64,000 nucleotides of DNA from Streptomyces sp. RPT161 (GTDB taxonomy: Bacteria; Actinomycetota; Actinomycetes; Streptomycetales; Streptomycetaceae): positions 124,001 through 188,000 of the forward strand of contig NZ_JAPZVN010000008.1 in assembly GCF_027533845.1 (NCBI RefSeq), written 5' to 3'. The notes below the pieces were generated by a model that had not been told where the DNA came from, searched no databases, and saw only the letters and a program-made list of their open reading frames with translations. Made by a program: the position numbers and the translations under genes. How positions within the stretch are numbered: position 1 is the stretch's first letter; each line of letters starts with the position of its first letter. This document shows, in pieces, positions 1 to 8,778 of the stretch.

Positions 1-118
1 CGGTCTTGGACACGGCCTCGACGAGGAAGGTCCGGATCTCGCCCGCCAGCTCCACCAGCTGCTCCTGGGTGAGCCGGTCGAGGTCGCGCGGTCCCTTGAT
101 ACGGGATAGCAGGGCCAC
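1..118 (-). CDS. dxs: 1-deoxy-D-xylulose-5-phosphate synthase, N-terminal fragment
   Basis: The first 39 codons of DXS, the thiamine-diphosphate enzyme that joins pyruvate and glyceraldehyde 3-phosphate at the start of the MEP isoprenoid pathway. The gene runs off the left edge. Visible residues include IKGPRDLDRL and then EIRTFLVEAVSKT, the conserved DXS opening that precedes the thiamine-binding region. The GTG start at 118 has AAGGAGG five bases upstream. It follows xylH in the same direction but is separated from it by a strong hairpin, so it is probably its own unit. Identification rests on 39 residues only. Confidence 0.85.
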   Translation of the reverse strand, partial: MALLSRIKGPRDLDRLTQEQLVELAGEIRTFLVEAVSKT

Positions 119-238
119 CCGTGCCTCCTTGTGCTGTCGAACCTGTCGAGCGTTGCCGGTCAGTCCGTCGAGTCTAATGTTCCGTCCTGAGCGAAGTCGG
201 CCGGGCGATGCGATTCACGTCACCCGGGCGAACGCAAC

Positions 239-270
239 GGTACCCGGCGTGCCGTGGCACGCCGGGTACC
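239..270 (-). terminator. Hairpin terminator after xylH
   Basis: Arms GGTACCCGGCGTGC and GCACGCCGGGTACC pair perfectly (14 bp, loop CGTG), 15 bases beyond the xylH stop. There is no T tract, as is common in Streptomyces. The rest of 119-285 is the dxs leader and promoter region, in which no clear motif was seen. Confidence 0.7.
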
Positions 271-285
271 CGGGGAGGGCGGACG

Positions 286-1596
286 CTAGGCCCGGCCGGA
301 CGCCTTCTGTGTCCTGCGCGACACCGAGTCGACCACCACGGCGGCCAGCAGCACCGCACCGGTGATCATGTATTGGATCGCGGTGTTCAGGTTGAGGATG
401 TACATGCCCTGCTGGATCGAGACGATCACCAGCGCGCCCAGCAGCGCCGACCAGGTCTTGCCCCGGCCGCCGAACAGGCTGGTGCCGCCGATGACGGCCG
501 CGGCGATCGCGTTCATCAGCGTGTTGCCGCCACCCTGGGTGGACTGGGCCGAGTTGACCTGGCCGGCCAGGAACATGCCGCCGACCGCGGCCATCGTGCC
601 CGCCAGCATGAACACCGAGATCCGGATCCAGGCCACGTTGATGCCCGCCCGGCGGGCGGCCTCGATGCCACCGCCGACCGCGAAGATCTGCCGCCCGTAG
701 GTGGTGCGGCGCAGCACCAGGTCGAGACCGATGACCACCGCCAGGAACAGCAGCAGGCACAGCGGCAGCCCGTCCGCCTGGTTGAGCACCACGGCGGCGG
801 CGAACGAGACGATCGCCAGGAGCACCGTCTTGACGATGATGTCGGTCAGCGGACGGAACGGCACCCCGGCCTGCCGGCGGCGGTTGGCCTGCCACAGCGA
901 GGAGCCGAGGTAGAGCAGCACCCCGATCAGCGCCAGACCGTAGGCGTAGGCGACGTCGGTGAAGGTGTAGTTGTAGAGGTTGTACAGCAGGCCGTTGGCC
1001 TTGAGGTTGATGGTGCCGTTCTTGCCGAGCACCCAGAGCATGGCGCCGTTCCACGCCAGGAAGCCGGCCAGCGTCACCACGAACGCCGGTACGCCCACCT
1101 TGGCGAAGAAGAAGCCCTGCAGCGCGCCGATCGCCGTGCCGGTGAGGATGCCCAGCACCAAGGCCAGCGGCTCGGGGAACCCGTGGTAGACGCTGAGCAC
1201 GGCGAAGACCGCGCCGGCCAGACCGCTGACGTAGGACACCGACAGGTCGATCTCGCCCAGCAGCAGGACGAAGACGATCCCGACGGCGATCATGCCGGTG
1301 CCCACCACGTTGAACGCGATGGTGGACAGGTTGTTGGCCGACAGGAACGTGCTGTTCATTCCCTGGAAGACGCCCCAGATGAGGATCAGGGCGACGATCA
1401 CCGGCATGGATCCCAGATCGCCGCTGTGCAGGCGGCGCTTGAACTCGGTGACATAGCCGGCGAGTCCCTGCTCGCGTATGAGCAGCCGTGGGTCGACCGC
1501 CACGATGGCGTCGGCGGCGGGGGGCGGCGCGGCGACCGCCGGTTCCTGCTCGGCGTCGTCCGCGACCGGGGGCTTGTGCAGATCGGAGTTGCTCAC
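286..1596 (-). CDS. xylH: Xylose-type ABC transporter permease
   Basis: Membrane permease (436 aa) of a carbohydrate importer of the CUT2 (XylH/RbsC/AraH) class. After a hydrophilic Ala/Pro-rich N-terminus of about 60 residues there are roughly ten hydrophobic segments. The cytoplasmic loop EAARRAGINV, which contacts the ATPase, lies near residue 330. The GTG start at 1596 overlaps the xylG stop as GTGA, so the two are translationally coupled; a longer open frame reaching 2097 merely runs through xylG. The order xylF-xylG-xylH next to a ROK regulator matches the xylose transporter controlled by Rok7B7 in S. coelicolor (known from that species). Xylose as the substrate is inferred from this match. 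Confidence 0.88.
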   Translation of the reverse strand: MSNSDLHKPPVADDAEQEPAVAAPPPAADAIVAVDPRLLIREQGLAGYVTEFKRRLHSGDLGSMPVIVALILIWGVFQGMNSTFLSANNLSTIAFNVVGTGMIAVGIVFVLLLGEIDLSVSYVSGLAGAVFAVLSVYHGFPEPLALVLGILTGTAIGALQGFFFAKVGVPAFVVTLAGFLAWNGAMLWVLGKNGTINLKANGLLYNLYNYTFTDVAYAYGLALIGVLLYLGSSLWQANRRRQAGVPFRPLTDIIVKTVLLAIVSFAAAVVLNQADGLPLCLLLFLAVVIGLDLVLRRTTYGRQIFAVGGGIEAARRAGINVAWIRISVFMLAGTMAAVGGMFLAGQVNSAQSTQGGGNTLMNAIAAAVIGGTSLFGGRGKTWSALLGALVIVSIQQGMYILNLNTAIQYMITGAVLLAAVVVDSVSRRTQKASGRA

Positions 1597-2372
1597 TTGT
1601 CCGCCTCCGCGGTGCGCGCCTTCCGGCGGGTCACGGCGTTGTCCGTGGCGCCGGTGATGGCGGAGATGATCTCTTCCTGGGTGGTTTCCCTTGCGGCGAA
1701 GACGCCGTTGTTGCGGCCCAGCCGCAGCACCGCGACCTGGTCCGCGACCGCCATGACGTCCACCATGTTGTGGCTGATCAGGATGACGGCCAGGCCGCGT
1801 TCGCGGAGCCGCTCGACCAGGTCGAGGACCTGGGCGGTCTGCTCCACGCCGAGGGCGGCGGTGGGCTCGTCCAGGATGACGACCTTGGGGTCGCCGATCA
1901 GGGAACGGGCTATGGCCACCGTCTGGCGCTGACCGCCGGAGAGCGAGGCGATCGGGATCCGCACGCTGGGGATGCGGATGGAAAGGGTGTTGAGGAGTTC
2001 GCGGGAGCGCTTCTCCATCTCCACCTCGTCGAGTACGCCGACCCTGCGGACCTCCCGGCCCAGGAACAGGTTCTGGACGACATCGAGGTTGTCGCACAGC
2101 GCCAGGTCCTGGTAGACGGTCGCGATGCCCAGTCCCTGGGCGTCATGCGGCCGGTTGATCGTCACGGGCCGGCCCTCCCACTCGATGACGCCTTCGTCGA
2201 TCGGGTGAACTCCGGCGATCGTCTTCACCAGCGTCGACTTTCCGGCGCCGTTGTCGCCCACCAGGGCGACCACCTCACCGGCACGGACCTCCAATTCGAC
2301 ATCGGTGAGCGCCTGTACGGCACCGAACCGCTTGGAGATCCCGCGCAACGCCAGCACGGGCGTAGCGGACAC
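1593..2372 (-). CDS. xylG: Xylose-type ABC transporter ATP-binding protein
   Basis: ATPase subunit (259 aa) of the xylose importer. Walker A GDNGAGKST, signature LSGGQRQ, Walker B VVILDEPTAAL and switch region ISHNM are all present. It has a single nucleotide-binding domain, whereas E. coli XylG and RbsA carry two in tandem, so it must act as a homodimer. The start was placed at GTG 2372 because AAGGAG lies nine bases upstream. An in-frame ATG at 2381 abuts that site and is less likely. It is coupled to xylH by a 4-base overlap and separated from xylF by 240 bases containing a long hairpin. Confidence 0.88.
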   Translation of the reverse strand: MSATPVLALRGISKRFGAVQALTDVELEVRAGEVVALVGDNGAGKSTLVKTIAGVHPIDEGVIEWEGRPVTINRPHDAQGLGIATVYQDLALCDNLDVVQNLFLGREVRRVGVLDEVEMEKRSRELLNTLSIRIPSVRIPIASLSGGQRQTVAIARSLIGDPKVVILDEPTAALGVEQTAQVLDLVERLRERGLAVILISHNMVDVMAVADQVAVLRLGRNNGVFAARETTQEEIISAITGATDNAVTRRKARTAEADK

Positions 2373-2510
2373 GTGAACCATCTCCTTCGCCGCCTGGCCG
2401 GCGGGGGATGCCGCGCTGCGGTGGCAGACGCGGAATGCTGTGCGAGAAAAGTTTGGGAATGCCGCGCCGGAGAAAGCGAGGCCGTTTTCCGGGGAAGCCT
2501 CCCCGGGGAT

Positions 2511-2564
2511 GTCCGGTGCGCTGTCCCGTTAGCGGGGTCTGTTTGCCGGGACAGCGCACCGGAC
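2511..2564 (-). terminator. 18-bp stem-loop between xylF and xylG
   Basis: GTCCGGTGCGCTGTCCCG pairs perfectly with CGGGACAGCGCACCGGAC across an 18-base loop. It sits inside the 240-base xylF-xylG gap, about 50 bases past the xylF stop. Such hairpins in solute-binding-protein operons usually stabilise the binding-protein message or partly terminate transcription, giving more XylF than XylG/XylH. That role is inferred here. Confidence 0.6.
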
Positions 2565-2612
2565 GGCTGATATCAGCGGTCATCAACCGCTGACCGCGAG
2601 GAAAAAGGGCGG

Positions 2613-3710
2613 CTACTTCAGTCCCGCCTTGGCGCAGTCGGCCGCGTACTGACCGGAGCAAAGCTGGTTGACCGTGAACAGGCCGCCCGCGATCACCGTC
2701 TGCTGGATGTTCTTGTCGGTCAGGATCTGGGTCGGGATCAGCTTCGCCGGGATTCCCTTGTTGGTGGCGCTGGCCACCGTGGTGTCGGCCGCGGAGACCG
2801 GCTTGCCGGTGGCCACCTCGATCGCCATCTCGGCGGCGGCGTCCGCCTCGTCCTTGTACGGCTTGTAGATGGTGAACGCCTGGGTGCCCGCCAGCACCCG
2901 CTGGACGCCGTCGAGTTGCGCGTCCTGGCCGCCGACCGGCGGCAGCGGGTTGATGTGCGCGGACTGCAGGGCGGAGATGATACCGGCGGCCATGCCGTCG
3001 TTGGCCGAGTACACCGCGGCGATGTTGCTGCCGCCGATCCGGCTTATGGCGCCGGAGACCTCGTTGTTGGCGTTGTTGGCCAGCCAGCCGTTGGTGTCGA
3101 ACTCGGCGGCGATCTTGACCTTTCCGTCCAGCACGCTGTGCGCACCGGCCTTGAACTGGGCGGCGTTGGGGTCGCCCTTGTCGCCGTTGACCATGACTAT
3201 CTGGCTGCTCGGGCTGGCCTTGGAGCCCATGGCCTGGAGGAGCGCCTGGCCCTGCTGCTTGCCGACCTGGGTGTTGTCGAAGGAGGTGTAGGCGTCGATC
3301 GGCCCCTGGGCGAGCCGGTCGTACGCGACGATCTTCACGCCCTTGTCGTGCGCCTTCTGCACCGACGGCTGGATGGCCTTGTAGTCGACCGAGTCGAGAA
3401 TGATGACCTTGTCGCCGTCATTGATGAGCGTGTCGACCTGCTGCTGCTGGGTATTGGCGTTCTGCGCGGCGTTTTCGTAATCGACCTGGCACTTGGGGCA
3501 CAGTTGGTGCAGCTTCGCCTCGATCTTCGGTCGGTCGACCGACTCATACCGCGCGGTCTGGTTCTCCGGAAGCGCCAGACCGATACGGAATCCGTTGTTC
3601 ACGTCGGCGGCGCTGGTTTTGCTGCCGCCCGCCTTGCCACACGCCGCCATGGACAACGCCATGGAAACGGCCGCCGTCGCGATGACTGCACGACGCAGAG
3701 TGGTGTTCAC
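2613..3710 (-). CDS. xylF: Xylose-type ABC transporter substrate-binding lipoprotein
   Basis: Periplasmic-binding-protein-like lipoprotein (365 aa) that captures the sugar outside the membrane for XylG/XylH. The N-terminus has basic residues, a hydrophobic stretch and a lipobox ending AAC near residue 22, followed by a Gly/Ser linker. The rest is a peripheral-binding-protein type I fold (RIGLALPENQTARYESVD, VIILDSVDY, ANDGMAAG) typical of XylF/RbsB. The GTG start at 3710 has GGGAGG eight bases upstream. The gene lies directly after rok7B7 in the same direction, with an inverted repeat in the gap. Substrate assignment comes from synteny with S. coelicolor xylF. Confidence 0.88.
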   Translation of the reverse strand: MNTTLRRAVIATAAVSMALSMAACGKAGGSKTSAADVNNGFRIGLALPENQTARYESVDRPKIEAKLHQLCPKCQVDYENAAQNANTQQQQVDTLINDGDKVIILDSVDYKAIQPSVQKAHDKGVKIVAYDRLAQGPIDAYTSFDNTQVGKQQGQALLQAMGSKASPSSQIVMVNGDKGDPNAAQFKAGAHSVLDGKVKIAAEFDTNGWLANNANNEVSGAISRIGGSNIAAVYSANDGMAAGIISALQSAHINPLPPVGGQDAQLDGVQRVLAGTQAFTIYKPYKDEADAAAEMAIEVATGKPVSAADTTVASATNKGIPAKLIPTQILTDKNIQQTVIAGGLFTVNQLCSGQYAADCAKAGLK

Positions 3711-3799
3711 TGAGTACCTCCCTGACGGGGCCGCGACGTTGCGGCCGAGGTGGACGTGAGTCAACTCCCACCAAAGCTTGCCGTCAAGAAGTAAATAAT

Positions 3800-3828
3800 T
3801 AACGAGATGACAACGACACGCCTCGTTA
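3800..3828. promoter_or_regulatory. Inverted repeat in the rok7B7-xylF gap (candidate operator)
   Basis: TAACGAG and CTCGTTA form perfect 7-bp arms around a 15-base centre, in an AT-rich patch unusual for this DNA. It is 90-118 bases upstream of the xylF start and one base beyond the rok7B7 stop. The centre is long and AT-poor for a terminator, so an operator for Rok7B7 at the xyl promoter is the simplest reading. Confidence 0.45.
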
Positions 3829-3829
3829 T

Positions 3830-5032
3830 CTAGCTGAACGCGAGGGCGGCAGGCGCGGAATCCGGCAAAAGAGTTGAATCGCCCATTTCGCTGAGCACCA
3901 ATGCCAGCGCGCCCAGCACTTCCGCCCGGGCCCCCAAAGCACCGGGAACCACCGCGAGTTGCCGGGCCGCGCTGGGAATGGCGTACCGGGCCACGGATTC
4001 CCTGATGGGCCCCAGCACCACCTCCCCGGCCTCGGCCAGCTCCCCGCCGAGCACCACACGGCTCGGGTTGAGCACGTTGCACAGGTTGGCCACGCCCATG
4101 CCGACGTGGCGGCCGACGTCGGCGATCACCCGGCGGCACCCGGGGTCGTCGTCCCGGGCCAGCCGTACCATCTTCGGCACCGTCAGATCCGGGCCGTGGC
4201 TGGCGCGCAGCAGGTCCAGCACGTACCGGGCGGCGGTGAAGGTCTCCAGGCAGCCGCGGTTGCCGCAGCGGCAGACCGGCCCGGACTCGTCCAGGGTGAT
4301 GTGCCCTATCTCGCCCGCGGTGCCGCCCGGTCCCCGGTAGATCTGCCCGTTGATCACCAGGCCGGCGCCGACACCGCTGGCCACCTTGATGTAGGCCAGG
4401 TCCTTCACCCCGCGGCCAGCGCCCCAGACCAGCTCGCCGAGGGCGCCCAGGTTGGCGTCGTTGTCCACGTGCACCGGCATGCCGAGCCGCCCGGCCAGCT
4501 CCTCGCGCGGGTTGATGCCGCCCCACCCCGGCATGATCGCGGTGGACCCGAGGACACCGGTGGCCACGTCGATCGGCCCCGGCACGCCCAGGCCGACGCC
4601 GATCACCTTGTCGGCACCGATCCCGGTGGTCTCGATCAGCTGCGCCACCAGCCGTTCCGCCCGGTCGAAGCCCTGCGCCGCGGAGGCGTCCACATCGATC
4701 GGCTCGGTCTGCTCGGCGAGCACCTGGTGGGCCAGGTTGCCCACGGCGACCCGCAGATGGGAGTGGCCGAAGTCGACGCCGACCACGATTCCGGCGTCCC
4801 CTGACAGCGACACGCTGCGGGCCCGCCGACCGCCCGAGGAGGTCGGGGTGACCTGCACCGTTCCGTTGTCCCGCAGCTCGCGGACGATGTTGGAGACGGT
4901 GGCGGCGGACAGTCCCGTACCGCGGGCGATCTCCGCCTGGGTGAGCGAGCCCGCCAGCCGCACCGCGCGGACCACCCGCTCAAGATTGGCCCGGTGCAGC
5001 GAGGACTGCGATCCCGGAGTCTCCACGACCAT
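3830..5032 (-). CDS. rok7B7: ROK-family transcriptional regulator Rok7B7
   Basis: DNA-binding ROK protein (400 aa). Residues about 15-70 form a winged helix-turn-helix (LTQAEIARGTGLSAATVSNI). The rest is a ROK sugar-kinase-like domain with GVDFGHSHLRVAVG, the DNDAN motif and the zinc motif CRCGNRGCLE. It sits between ngcEFG and xylFGH exactly as Rok7B7 (SCO6008) does in S. coelicolor, where it affects xylose use, carbon catabolite control and antibiotic production (established there). The ATG start at 5032 follows GGAGG-like bases. A self-complementary GACGGTACCGTC at 5170-5181 lies in its upstream gap. Ligand here is unknown; xylose or GlcNAc derivatives are candidates. Confidence 0.87.
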   Translation of the reverse strand: MVVETPGSQSSLHRANLERVVRAVRLAGSLTQAEIARGTGLSAATVSNIVRELRDNGTVQVTPTSSGGRRARSVSLSGDAGIVVGVDFGHSHLRVAVGNLAHQVLAEQTEPIDVDASAAQGFDRAERLVAQLIETTGIGADKVIGVGLGVPGPIDVATGVLGSTAIMPGWGGINPREELAGRLGMPVHVDNDANLGALGELVWGAGRGVKDLAYIKVASGVGAGLVINGQIYRGPGGTAGEIGHITLDESGPVCRCGNRGCLETFTAARYVLDLLRASHGPDLTVPKMVRLARDDDPGCRRVIADVGRHVGMGVANLCNVLNPSRVVLGGELAEAGEVVLGPIRESVARYAIPSAARQLAVVPGALGARAEVLGALALVLSEMGDSTLLPDSAPAALAFS

Positions 5033-5192
5033 CCACTCCCTGCCGTTCCTCCAACATATGAACTCTAAGCAGAGCCTCAGGGGTCATGCCCCGTCAAGGT
5101 ATTGAGCGGCAGGAACCCCGGATGATCACACATCGTACGTGGGGCGACCGCACCCCCGGCTCGATGACCGACGGTACCGTCCCCGGCCGGCG

Positions 5193-6125
5193 CTACTTCA
5201 ACGTGCCCGCCGTAAGTCCGGCCTGCACCTGCCGCTGGAAGGAGAGGTAGACCACCAGCACCGGCAGCATGGCGATGGTCATCCCGGCGAACAGCGCGGG
5301 CATGTCGCCGGCGTACCCCTGCTGGAGCGCCAGGTTGACCAGGCCCTGGGTGAGCATCGAGTGGTCCCGGTCGGAGCCGCTCTGCTTCTGCATCAGGGTC
5401 AGCGGCAGGATGTACTGGTTCCACTGCCCCAGCACGTTGAAGATCCCGACGCTCAGCAGCCCGGGCTTGGCGATCGGCAGCATCACCTGGAAGAAGGCCC
5501 GGGTGTGCGAGCAGCCGTCGATCATCGCGGCCTCGTGCACGGCCGTCGGCAGGGTGCGGAAGAACGAGTGCAGGAAGAAGACGGTGAACGGCAGCGAGTA
5601 GGCGACGTAGACCAGGATCAGACCCTGGTACGTGTTGAGCATGCCGAGGTTGCGCACCATGAAGAACAGCGGCACCAGCGCGAGGTAGACCGGGAACATC
5701 GCCCCGGCCACGAAGAGGTAGTACAGCACGCGGTTGCCCGGGAACTCGTAGCGGGCCAGCACGTACGCGGCCATGGAGCCGAACAGCATGGTGAGCGTCA
5801 CCGAGAAGAACAGCACGATGACCGTGTTGAGGAAGAACCCGCCGATGCCCTTGTCCCAGGCCCGTACGAACACCTCGAACGACCAGTGCGTCGGCCAGGT
5901 CCAGGCGCTGCCGCCGATCTGCGCGTCGGTCTTGAACGAGCTCAGCACGATCCACGCCAGCGGCAGCACGATCATGACGGCCCACAGGGCGAGGAACCCG
6001 TGGGAGAAGACGTTCAGCACCCCGCCGCCCTCCGCGAACCGGGTCCGCGGGTCCGCCTTGCGCGGGCTCGGCGCGGGAGCCGGTTCCACCGGGGCCGGGG
6101 TGGGGTCCTTGATGGGTGTGCTCAT
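5193..6125 (-). CDS. ngcG: ABC transporter permease, GlcNAc/chitobiose type
   Basis: Second permease (310 aa) of a CUT1 sugar importer (MalG family). A Pro-rich cytoplasmic N-terminus of about 35 residues precedes six membrane segments. The EAA loop EAAMIDGCSHTRAFF, which docks the ATPase, is near residue 200. ATG at 6125 is 14 bases after the ngcF stop, so the pair is cotranscribed. No ATPase gene is present. In Streptomyces such transporters borrow the shared ATPase MsiK (known), so energising by MsiK is inferred. The name follows synteny with ngcEFG beside rok7B7. Confidence 0.83.
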   Translation of the reverse strand: MSTPIKDPTPAPVEPAPAPSPRKADPRTRFAEGGGVLNVFSHGFLALWAVMIVLPLAWIVLSSFKTDAQIGGSAWTWPTHWSFEVFVRAWDKGIGGFFLNTVIVLFFSVTLTMLFGSMAAYVLARYEFPGNRVLYYLFVAGAMFPVYLALVPLFFMVRNLGMLNTYQGLILVYVAYSLPFTVFFLHSFFRTLPTAVHEAAMIDGCSHTRAFFQVMLPIAKPGLLSVGIFNVLGQWNQYILPLTLMQKQSGSDRDHSMLTQGLVNLALQQGYAGDMPALFAGMTIAMLPVLVVYLSFQRQVQAGLTAGTLK

Positions 6126-6139
6126 GACGCGGTCCCCGC

Positions 6140-7072
6140 TCAGAACTCGATGCGCTCGCGGCGGGTGACCCGCAGCGCGACGGCGGACAGGATCAGGGTA
6201 AGGAAGAGGATCACCACGCCCATGGCGCAGGCGTAGCCGCTCTTGCCGAAGTACAGGAAGTTGCGCATCAGGTAGGTGGCCATCACCTCGCCGTGGTAGT
6301 CCGGCCCACCGCCGTAGGCCACGCCCGGGGTCAGCGTGGAGACCAGGGCGAAGGCGTCCATCGCGGCGATCGCCAGATAGACCCAGGCCGTCTGCACGCT
6401 GTCCCACAGCAGCGGGAGGGTGACCCGGAAGAAGGTCTGCACCCGCCCGGCGCCGTCCAGCAGCGCGGCCTCGTAGATCTCCCTGGGGATGGACTGCATG
6501 GCGGCCGAGAACAGCACCAGGTAGAAGCCGACCCCGGACCACACCAGGATGGCCAGGATGCACCACAGCACCAGATTCGGGTCGTTGAGCCATTCGATCG
6601 GATGCTGTGCGTCCTCCAGATGGAGTTTCAGGAGGATGCCGTTGAGCAGCCCGCCGCCGTCACTGCGGTAGACGGCCTCGAACAGCACCGCGAGGATCGC
6701 GATGGACAGCACCTGCGGGAAGAAGAAGACCACCTTGTAGACCGCCGCGCCGCGCACTCCCTGCACTCCCCCGGTGCCGCCGCGCCCGCCGACGTTGAGC
6801 ATGAAGGCGAAGAACAGCGCCAGCAGGATGGTGACCACTGGCAGGAACACCAGCAGCAGCGCGTTGTGCAGCAGGGCCTGGCGGAAGACGCCGTCGGAGA
6901 ACAGCGTGGTGTAGTTGCGCAAGCCCACGAAGTGCATCACGGTCGACTCGCCGGACCAGTCGGTGAGCGAGTAGCCGAAGGTCTGCAGGTACGGCCAGAT
7001 CACCAGCAGCGCGTACAGCGCGACCGGCACGATGAGGAAGCCCACGATGAACGGGTACTTGCGGTGTCGCAT
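6140..7072 (-). CDS. ngcF: ABC transporter permease, GlcNAc/chitobiose type
   Basis: First permease (310 aa) of the same CUT1 importer (MalF family, short form without the large periplasmic loop). It has six predicted membrane segments beginning at FIVGFLIVPVALYALLVIW, and an EAA loop EAALLDGAGRVQTFF near residue 210. The ATG at 7072 was chosen because the membrane-protein character begins there; upstream in-frame codons overlap ngcE and look non-coding. It lies 71 bases after ngcE and 14 before ngcG, forming a three-gene operon. Confidence 0.83.
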   Translation of the reverse strand: MRHRKYPFIVGFLIVPVALYALLVIWPYLQTFGYSLTDWSGESTVMHFVGLRNYTTLFSDGVFRQALLHNALLLVFLPVVTILLALFFAFMLNVGGRGGTGGVQGVRGAAVYKVVFFFPQVLSIAILAVLFEAVYRSDGGGLLNGILLKLHLEDAQHPIEWLNDPNLVLWCILAILVWSGVGFYLVLFSAAMQSIPREIYEAALLDGAGRVQTFFRVTLPLLWDSVQTAWVYLAIAAMDAFALVSTLTPGVAYGGGPDYHGEVMATYLMRNFLYFGKSGYACAMGVVILFLTLILSAVALRVTRRERIEF

Positions 7073-7143
7073 AATTCCTGCCTGACGATCGAGAGGCCCG
7101 CCGTGGTGGCGGTACGTCCAGCGCGTACCGCCACCTTGTGCTG

Positions 7144-8547
7144 TCAGGAACCGTTCTTCTTCGCCTTCTGCGTCGCCGCCTTGACCCGCTTCAGCCATTC
7201 GGCGGGCTGGATGCGGTTCGCCATCAGCTCGCTGCTGGCGTTTCCCATGTCGACGTCGAGCGAGCTGGCGGTGTACAGGTACGTGGGGTTGAAGACGTTG
7301 GTCCCGGCCGCCTTCAGCGCGGCTACCGTGGACTTGGTGCCGGGGCGCAGTTGGACGTCCGGGCCGAGCGCGTCCTTGACCACGGTCAGCGAGTTGGCGG
7401 TCTGCGCGAAGGCGATCGCACCCGCCTTGCTGAGCATGACCCGCATGAACTCCATGCCGCCCGCCGCGTTCTTCGCCTTGGCGGGCACGATGTACGGCTC
7501 GTTGGCACCGCCACGGATCGCCTCGAACGGCATTTTGTCGCCGGGCAGCGACGGCATCGGCATGAAGGTCATCTCGAAGTCCGACGGGGTGGACTTCAGC
7601 TGCTCGTTCTCCAGCCAGGCGCCGCACGGGACGAAGGCGGCCCGGTACTGGTTCCAGGCGGTCTGCGCCTCGATGTGGGTCATGCCGTTGGTGCCGGGCA
7701 GCAGGTAGTTGTTGCTGACGATCTGGTAGACCGCCTCGATGGCGTTCTTCGCCGGGGCCTCGTCCCACACCGTCTCGTCGAGCCTGTCGACCCGGTTCAG
7801 GAAGTCCTGGCCGCCGTTCTTGATGGCCAGGTCCATGATGGCGACGTTGATGTAGTACGGGTACTTGCCCTGGTGCGCGAACGGCGCGATACCGGCCTTC
7901 TTGATCTCCGAGGAGAGCGACATGAAGTCGGCCCAGGTCCTGGGCTCGCTCCAGCCGTGCTGCCGGAACAGCTTTCCCGAGTACCACAGGCCGAAGACGG
8001 TGTAGACGTACTGGAGGGTGCAGAACGTGCCGCCGATGGTGCCCAGCTCGACGGTGCCCGGTTGCAGGGTGTCGCGGACCTTCTTGCCGGGATCGTCTAT
8101 TGATGGCGCGTCAAGCAGCGGGGTGAGGTCGGCGAGCTGGCCGGCCTTCTGCAGGACGTCCAGTTTGATCTGGGCGTTGCCCGAGTCGTCCACCACGTCC
8201 GGCGGATTACCGCCGTTCAGCCTGGGCTGCAGGAGGCCGGTGATGTTCTGGGTGGGCGTATGGGTGACCTTCGCGTTGGGGAATTCCTTCGAATAGAGCT
8301 TCTCGAACCGCCTGGCGTAGTCGTCCCCGAATCCGCCTTTGAAGATGATGACTTCCAGGCCCGCGTTGTCCACCACGCCGAACGGGTTGGTCGCGGTCTT
8401 CTTTCCGGTCTCCTGCTTGCCGCCACCGCCGCTGGCGGCGCACGCGCTGAGCAGCCCACTGGCCGGAACGGCGGCGATTCCCAGCGCCGCGGCCCGTTTG
8501 ATGAGGTCGCGGCGGTTGAGCCGGTTCGGCTCGATGGTGGATCCCAT
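7144..8547 (-). CDS. ngcE: GlcNAc/chitobiose-type ABC transporter substrate-binding lipoprotein
   Basis: Extracytoplasmic binding lipoprotein (467 aa) of the importer. The N-terminus combines a twin-arginine-like motif (NRRDLIKR, residues 11-18) with a lipobox LSAC ending at Cys36, so Tat export followed by lipidation is likely. The mature part is a SBP_bac_1 (MalE-type) fold. Start ATG 8547 has GAGGA nine bases upstream. In S. olivaceoviridis, NgcE binds N-acetylglucosamine and chitobiose (established); the substrate here is inferred from position beside rok7B7. A DasR-like site lies 122 bases upstream, which fits aminosugar control. Confidence 0.83.
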   Translation of the reverse strand: MGSTIEPNRLNRRDLIKRAAALGIAAVPASGLLSACAASGGGGKQETGKKTATNPFGVVDNAGLEVIIFKGGFGDDYARRFEKLYSKEFPNAKVTHTPTQNITGLLQPRLNGGNPPDVVDDSGNAQIKLDVLQKAGQLADLTPLLDAPSIDDPGKKVRDTLQPGTVELGTIGGTFCTLQYVYTVFGLWYSGKLFRQHGWSEPRTWADFMSLSSEIKKAGIAPFAHQGKYPYYINVAIMDLAIKNGGQDFLNRVDRLDETVWDEAPAKNAIEAVYQIVSNNYLLPGTNGMTHIEAQTAWNQYRAAFVPCGAWLENEQLKSTPSDFEMTFMPMPSLPGDKMPFEAIRGGANEPYIVPAKAKNAAGGMEFMRVMLSKAGAIAFAQTANSLTVVKDALGPDVQLRPGTKSTVAALKAAGTNVFNPTYLYTASSLDVDMGNASSELMANRIQPAEWLKRVKAATQKAKKNGS

Positions 8548-8668
8548 GCTCAAGTCCTCGCCTTCTTCAGGACTCAGGCGGTGCACCGGAACCCGCCGGC
8601 TACCGCTGTCGGTCGAAGCTGGGTCGTACGGTGAAGCTGGGCCGAAATCGAAAGGCCGTTGGACGCCG

Positions 8669-8684
8669 ACAGGTATAGTCCACT
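8669..8684 (-). promoter_or_regulatory. DasR-like operator (dre) upstream of ngcE
   Basis: ACAGGTATAGTCCACT matches the dre consensus ACTGGTCTAGACCACT at 13 of 16 positions and keeps the palindromic TATAGTCCA-type core. It lies 122 bases upstream of the ngcE ATG. DasR is the GntR-family repressor of GlcNAc and chitin genes in Streptomyces (established). Binding here is inferred. Confidence 0.5.
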
Positions 8685-8778
8685 TCCTGTGAGGCGGCAA
8701 GATCGAGCACAGTCCCGGACGGGAAGTTTCCCGAGTTGAGACCTGCCACTCCGTCGTCTCACAGGCTTGAAACATAAA

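Noticed and set aside
5170-5181. Palindrome GACGGTACCGTC before rok7B7 as a separate operator
   Set aside because: It is short, GC-rich and contains a KpnI-type GGTACC core that also occurs in the xylH terminator. Chance cannot be excluded, so it is only mentioned in the gene entry.
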